DNA of 7,111 bases from Bacillota bacterium (GTDB taxonomy: Bacteria; Bacillota; Clostridia; DSM-8532): NCBI GenBank assembly GCA_023446675.1, contig JAEXPO010000257.1:1-7111 (forward strand). The letters run 5' to 3'. The notes beneath the pieces were generated by a model. It was not told the DNA's origin and did no database searches. It worked only from the letters and a program-made list of their open reading frames with translations. Positions within the stretch are counted from its first letter, which is position 1. The number at the start of each line of letters is the position of its first letter. A program made the translations under genes and the position numbers. Shown here in pieces: positions 6,322 to 7,111 of the stretch.

Positions 6322-6338
6322 CTGCAACCGGACTGCAG
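6322..6338 (+). repeat. Small hairpin ahead of the glycosidase ribosome binding site
   Basis: CTGCA (6322-6326) pairs with TGCAG (6334-6338) around a 7-base loop, ten bases before AGGAGAG (6348-6354). It is the third stem in the 129-base gap. Five base pairs alone are weak evidence. Confidence 0.3.
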
Positions 6339-6359
6339 CAGACGAACAGGAGAGATAAA

Positions 6360-7111
6360 ATGTTTGAGGAAAGCTTGTTAATTAATCCACCCAGCCGCTA
6401 TGGCGTTATACAGATTGCCCATGATTTTCAGTTCGCAGCTCTTAATCTCAAGGAAAATTTCCAATGGCCCGCAGATAGCAGTGAAGCCTTCAGGCTGGAT
6501 TATATCGCAGGCAGGTTGGATCGCCTTAAAAGGCGGGGTTTTGCGGGGGTAGTCATCAATGTGGCCTTTGAGAAGTACATGGAGGATGAAAAGGCATGGC
6601 TTCGCTTTCGTAAAACTGTGGAAATGGCTAAGGAAAAGGGCTTTCGCATTTGGCTCTACGATGAGCAGTACTACCCAAGCGGTTTTGCAGGTGGGCTGAC
6701 CCTTCACGGTCATCCCGAGCTGGAGGCTCAGGGCCTGGTATGCGTTACGAGGGAGGTTTCCTCCCCCGACGCGCCGGTGAGAATCGCAAGCCCGCTTGGC
6801 CATTCGTCCCTTCGGTACGCTTACGCGGTTCCCCTCAGGGAGGGCTGTCCCGATTACGAAGGTCAGTTGTCACTATCCGAATACCTGGACGCGGGAGGCG
6901 GTTTTTGCTGGAACTGCCCCGGCGGCGACTGGCGCATCTACGCGTTCTTTACCCGGGCACTTTACGAGGGAACCTATCTTCCTCACGCCATGCGCGCTCC
7001 CCAGCGCAATATAAACGTCTGTGACGACAGAGCCGTAAAGCGGTTTCTGGAGGTTACCTATGAGAAATACGGGCAGTGTCTGGGCAGTGATCTTATGGCG
7101 GCCATTGAAAC
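6360..7111 (+). CDS. Glycoside hydrolase-like protein (GH106-like TIM-barrel type), N-terminal part only
   Basis: The frame is open for 250 codons to the window edge. ATG 6360 is supported by AGGAGAG (6348-6354), 5 bases upstream. No signal peptide or membrane segment is seen, so it should be cytoplasmic and act on sugar brought in by the transporter. Residues 95-112 contain WLYDEQYYPSGFAGG, followed by HPELEAQGL (118-126). This W-x-YDE-x-x-x-PSG-x-AGG pattern is characteristic of large bacterial glycosidases annotated as GH106-like alpha-L-rhamnosidases or simply glycosyl hydrolase. The segment NVCDDRAVKRFLEVTYEKYG (219-238) matches the family stretch that precedes a conserved glutamate-containing strand, which would lie just beyond the window. 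Family members are commonly 700-1,100 residues, so most of the protein is missing. The glycosidase assignment is from motif memory; exact family and substrate are uncertain, though rhamnose- or pectin-type oligosaccharides are plausible. Confidence 0.75.
   Translation, partial: MFEESLLINPPSRYGVIQIAHDFQFAALNLKENFQWPADSSEAFRLDYIAGRLDRLKRRGFAGVVINVAFEKYMEDEKAWLRFRKTVEMAKEKGFRIWLYDEQYYPSGFAGGLTLHGHPELEAQGLVCVTREVSSPDAPVRIASPLGHSSLRYAYAVPLREGCPDYEGQLSLSEYLDAGGGFCWNCPGGDWRIYAFFTRALYEGTYLPHAMRAPQRNINVCDDRAVKRFLEVTYEKYGQCLGSDLMAAIE

Noticed and set aside
6301..6325. CAGGT (6302-6306) and TTCCTGC (6319-6325) as a third copy of the operator motif
   Set aside because: The spacing differs, the centre GGATT is missing and no TATGAT follows; the match is too loose.
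6231..6359. A riboswitch in the gap before the glycosidase gene
   Set aside because: Three small stems are present but no conserved aptamer core of a class I know could be recognised.
6378..6803. 141-codon minus-strand open frame opposite the glycosidase gene
   Set aside because: It lies wholly opposite a plus-strand frame with recognisable protein motifs and has no recognisable family features.
1..7111. tRNA, rRNA, CRISPR arrays, insertion sequences, attachment sites
   Set aside because: No regularly spaced repeats, terminal inverted repeats with a transposase, or tRNA-like sequences were seen.

Overview
The window looks like Firmicutes, probably Clostridia. The supports are moderate base composition, strong AGGAGG-type ribosome binding sites, GTG and TTG starts, a near-consensus sigma-A promoter, and an LplB/YtcP/LipO-type sugar ABC transporter. 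I cannot name a species. There is no RNA gene, CRISPR array or mobile element, and no gene-free stretch longer than about 215 bases.

Layout: the left end (1-1212, minus strand) is most of aroA, encoding EPSP synthase of the shikimate pathway; its C-terminus lies beyond the edge. Upstream of it on the same strand is a 374-residue regulator (1329-2453) with a LacI/periplasmic-binding-protein-like sensor and a C-terminal LuxR-like helix-turn-helix, but no N-terminal LacI DNA-binding domain. It is transcribed away from a plus-strand sugar operon: permease 1 (2669-3625), permease 2 (3639-4541), a solute-binding lipoprotein (4599-6230), and a glycosidase-like cytoplasmic protein (6360 to beyond 7111). 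The intergenic segment 2454-2668 carries a clear minus-strand promoter, a weaker plus-strand promoter candidate, a CAGGT-N5-ACCTG dyad and several short repeats.

How it fits together: the lipoprotein would capture an oligosaccharide outside the cell and the two permeases would carry it in. No ATPase is encoded here, so a shared MsmX-type ATPase is expected elsewhere. The glycosidase-like protein has no signal peptide and would act on the imported sugar in the cytoplasm. The divergent regulator is the natural candidate to sense that sugar or a breakdown product and control the operon. aroA is an unrelated housekeeping neighbour.

The most unusual items are the regulator's domain order and a short motif (GGATTnCCTGC, then TATGAT) found both upstream of permease 1 and upstream of the lipoprotein gene. 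Both need comparative checks.
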